This document shows, piece by piece, positions 61,207-64,000 of a stretch of 64,000 nt of DNA. Each line of letters starts with the position of its first letter. Positions within the stretch are counted from its first letter, which is position 1. This DNA comes from Dolomedes plantarius (Eukaryota; Arthropoda; Arachnida; Araneae; Dolomedidae). The position numbers and the translations under genes are program-made. Under the pieces are notes generated by a model. The model was not told the DNA's origin. It was given only the letters and a program-made list of their open reading frames with translations, and made no database searches. The DNA is taken from positions 99,112,832 through 99,176,831 of the forward strand of contig OU015495.1 in NCBI GenBank assembly GCA_907164885.2, read 5' to 3'.

Positions 61207-63024
61207 TCTTATTACCTACGTAATGAAGAGGTTGGTTTGGAGCTCTATGGTAATTTTTTTGCTGCATGAGGGCTAATTAGACAGGGACCTACAGCTTAAA
61301 GCCGATTCCAAATGGCTATAAACATCAATGCCAAGAGACTCTGGACCCACGGACTCTGGTACCAAATGCTAGCACCCTAGCTATTTGGCAATCATCCAGC
61401 ACATACTAAAGAGAAAATTGCTAACTTTAGTATGAAACAGGCTTATCTTTTATGTCTTTACATGGCTGCCATCAAGGATTTACTTTGGCCTCATTTAATA
61501 CTTCCAAAAATGAAAACTTTTGTAATAAGCTTGCTTTAGCTTAAAACTGAACAAGTAGTAAGAGCAACCCTCTTCCTTGATATAAATTTTGGTGAACTAT
61601 AAAACATGAAATCCTCTTTGAATGAAAGAGAAAACTATCTCCTTTGACCGGAATTTATCAAAGTACCAAAAAAAGAAAAATAGTATGTGGTAGTCATTTC
61701 AGTATCATTTTTTAAAATATTTTTCTTTATATCCCTAAGATAATTTTATCAAACTTTTGATTAGTACAGTAGGTACTTGCCTATCACCCTCTGGTATGAA
61801 CCTCTGATATTAGCCTTCTGAAAGCATACCCCTACAAAACAACTCTAATCTTATATACAGAGAAAATCCATATCTCTGCTTTAAAAAAAAAAGTTATAAT
61901 TAGTGTATAATCTAATATCTTCTCACATCTAATAGGGAGGTATCAAATGAAATTTTGTATATTACATCTAAAAATACACAAGAAACAACTTTTCCTATAC
62001 TCAGCAGTGCATTAAACAAAATACCTCCCCCCCCCCCCCCCCAATTTAATTTGTATTATGTACTTTGGTAAAACACTTCGAATATCGTAACTTTTAAATG
62101 TACATAAATATAAACCCTGATAATTTTTGTATTAGGGATAGTCATGGGATAGTGTCTGCAATCTGAATTCCTTGTAACATAAATAAGGAGGTTCACTATC
62201 ATCTAAAAGTATTAAAAGAGCAAATTCATAAACAATCCAAAACCTTCAAGCATCGGTTACAACAATGTCACTGCAAAGAAAAATCTTAATACTATTGTTA
62301 ATAAAAATAATTAGCAATAAATTTAATGGGGATACTCTAGATAATTTAATCTTTGATAAAATAACGAGCATAACGGAACATTTTTCTTCAAAACTGAAAT
62401 ATTATATATATATATATATTTATATGTGTGTGTAATTAATTCTATATTACTCACAAGCCAAGCATAAAAATGTCAACAGCATCTAAAGAAACTTTCTGAA
62501 CTACATATTTCCTGGACTTTACAACACAAACATGATTAAAATTAAATATTTGAATATGGTGCTTTTAGTTTTAAAGGTGATGCCATTTCACAGAATAAAT
62601 AACAATACTATCCAGCTTTTATTTTATTTAAATAAAGATTTGCAAAATAATATATAATAGTTCAGAAATTCTTTTATGGAGAACATAAAATTAATATAAA
62701 TATTGGACTTTTATTATTAATTTAAATTTGTAATGCAGACAGGTAGCTCAGTATGGTTTGTGAACATCTCAACTTCATTCCTCGCGACTTCTGTTTATTT
62801 GCGCCAAAAATCAAATGAAGTAATAGTGTACGCCTGAAATTTTGAACGAATTGTTTTGCACATATTTCAGAGGTTTCACTTAAATACTTTTTTTTATCAT
62901 ATTATTTTTATTATAGTGTTTATTTAATAAAACAGTTGTTCCCCAAATCTTGTGACAGCAATTATTTATGACATTATTTTAAATTTAATTTTTCTTTTTA
63001 GTCGTTTGCAAGTTTGCTTCTGCG

Positions 63025-63114
<90 letters not shown>

Positions 63115-64000
63115 CATCTTTCACTGCTATAACATAAGCACAAAAATATTAAATAACTGTTATAAACAATTGTAATTATTTTCTACTTTTTATTATAACT
63201 GATTTAATGCTCTTTTATTAAATCATTTCAAGCTTAGAATGTTAAATAGACCATGCAGTAAATATCAGTCAATGCAACAGTCATAAAATGTGCCGGATGT
63301 TTTTACAGTGCCAACTTTGGGGATTATATTTTAAAAGTGGTTTCTTCCTTATGTTATGTTGCCCTTTTTATCTATTTATTCAATTTTTTTTTAATAAGAT
63401 GACTGTATTTTTTAATACATTATTTTGCAAATATTTAAGCTGTTTTACTAATTAATTTTTATGAATATTTTATTCATTTTCTATATTAAAATAATGTTTA
63501 TTTGCTAATTACCTTGTAAATGGTACTTGAATTTTGATATAAATAGTTAACTTCAGGCGAAAAGTTTTAAAACCGTGTGAAATGATGTTTTCGCCATATA
63601 GCACCAAATGCACAGGATATGGAATTCTCTCCTGTAACTGAAATGAATGCACTTAAAATTATATGTAACTGATTACTTACTTGAATTTCTTGCTATGCAC
63701 ATGTTTATGATAGTCAGAAATGGGATTATTAATTTTATATTTAATGGATTATGTGTTATAAGTTATAAAAGTATGATATACTTTGAGTGTTGGGACTTTT
63801 AAGGATTTTTAGTTATGTTAATATGGTAAAGAATTCAATTTGCATTTTAAATTTTTTGCATGAAAACTTATAACCGTTTTAATTAAATTAAAGCATTTGT
63901 GCATTTTATATCATCTATGACATTGCTTTCTAATTTCCTGTATAATTTTATAGTATGCACAAGCATTTCAGGTTAAAATTTTTTAGCAAATCTAAGTATC
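61207..64000. other. Region upstream of ASPM coding start
   Basis: Contains a SINE-like B-box scrap near 61340 (a related one is at 39060..39110), a C-run at 62030, a (TA)n run at 63029..63100 followed by TGTGTG, and a small GC-richer patch at 62780..62830. No second gene was found. Confidence 0.45.
62801..62808 (-). promoter_or_regulatory. Candidate E2F-type site upstream of ASPM
   Basis: TTTGGCGC on the minus strand fits the E2F consensus TTTSSCGC. It lies about 3 kb upstream of the ASPM start codon, beside a small CpG-containing patch (CTCGCGAC). ASPM is a cell-cycle gene in other animals and the first coding exon implies an upstream 5' UTR exon. One 8-base match could be chance. Confidence 0.25.

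Noticed and set aside
62740..62800. tRNA-like GGTAGCTCAGTATGGTTTGT
   Set aside because: Resembles a D-arm/A box, but no acceptor stem, anticodon arm or T loop could be folded; at most a SINE scrap.

Overview
The window is about 70% AT, intron-rich and full of transposons. It looks like animal nuclear DNA, most likely arthropod; a chelicerate such as a spider is my guess from the base composition and the mix of DNA transposons, copia and Helitron elements. No rRNA, complete tRNA, CRISPR array or bacterial operon was seen.

One large host gene runs along nearly the whole minus strand. It is the orthologue of ASPM (abnormal spindle), which organises microtubule minus ends at spindle poles. Its start codon is at 59772, and recognisable exons continue down to 1933, where the gene leaves the window before its last exons. 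The first eight coding exons (59778 to 39350) give 835 uninterrupted codons with matching splice phases. They cover the ASH domain, a long serine-rich linker and the conserved core before the calponin-homology (CH) region. From 36.8 kb to 19.3 kb the CH and IQ-repeat exons are still recognisable but carry many frame breaks. Two C-terminal exons (11.8 and 1.9 kb) are intact again. Duplicated non-coding sequences inside 28-34 kb also differ mainly by small gaps, so local consensus error is as likely as real decay.

The introns hold most other content. At 3.1-10.1 kb is a 5'-truncated Ty1/copia element with an MBD-like domain between integrase and reverse transcriptase, and with a 1.5-kb solo LTR inserted in its integrase core. 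At 12.1-13.7 kb is a Tc1 element with long terminal inverted repeats (TIRs). At 27.9-28.8 kb is a Helitron with tandem 5' units. At 30.1-33.5 kb is an internally deleted LTR element, followed by a tRNA-type SINE. At 37.5, 47.6 and 59.0 kb are three pogo/Tigger elements, each bordered by dinucleotide microsatellites. At 39.7 kb is a mariner remnant, at 46.4 kb a Helitron, at 50.6 kb an antisense copia LTR, and at 53.4 kb an internally deleted piggyBac. hAT-type elements lie at 13.9, 58.0 and 60.6 kb.

On the plus strand, inside an ASPM intron at 41.8-44.7 kb, is a separate three-exon gene with a SWIM-like zinc-binding motif. It is bounded by a diverged inverted repeat and may derive from a transposon of the YqaJ-nuclease-associated kind. 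Together with the MBD-bearing copia element and the frame-broken ASPM block, it is the most interesting item here.
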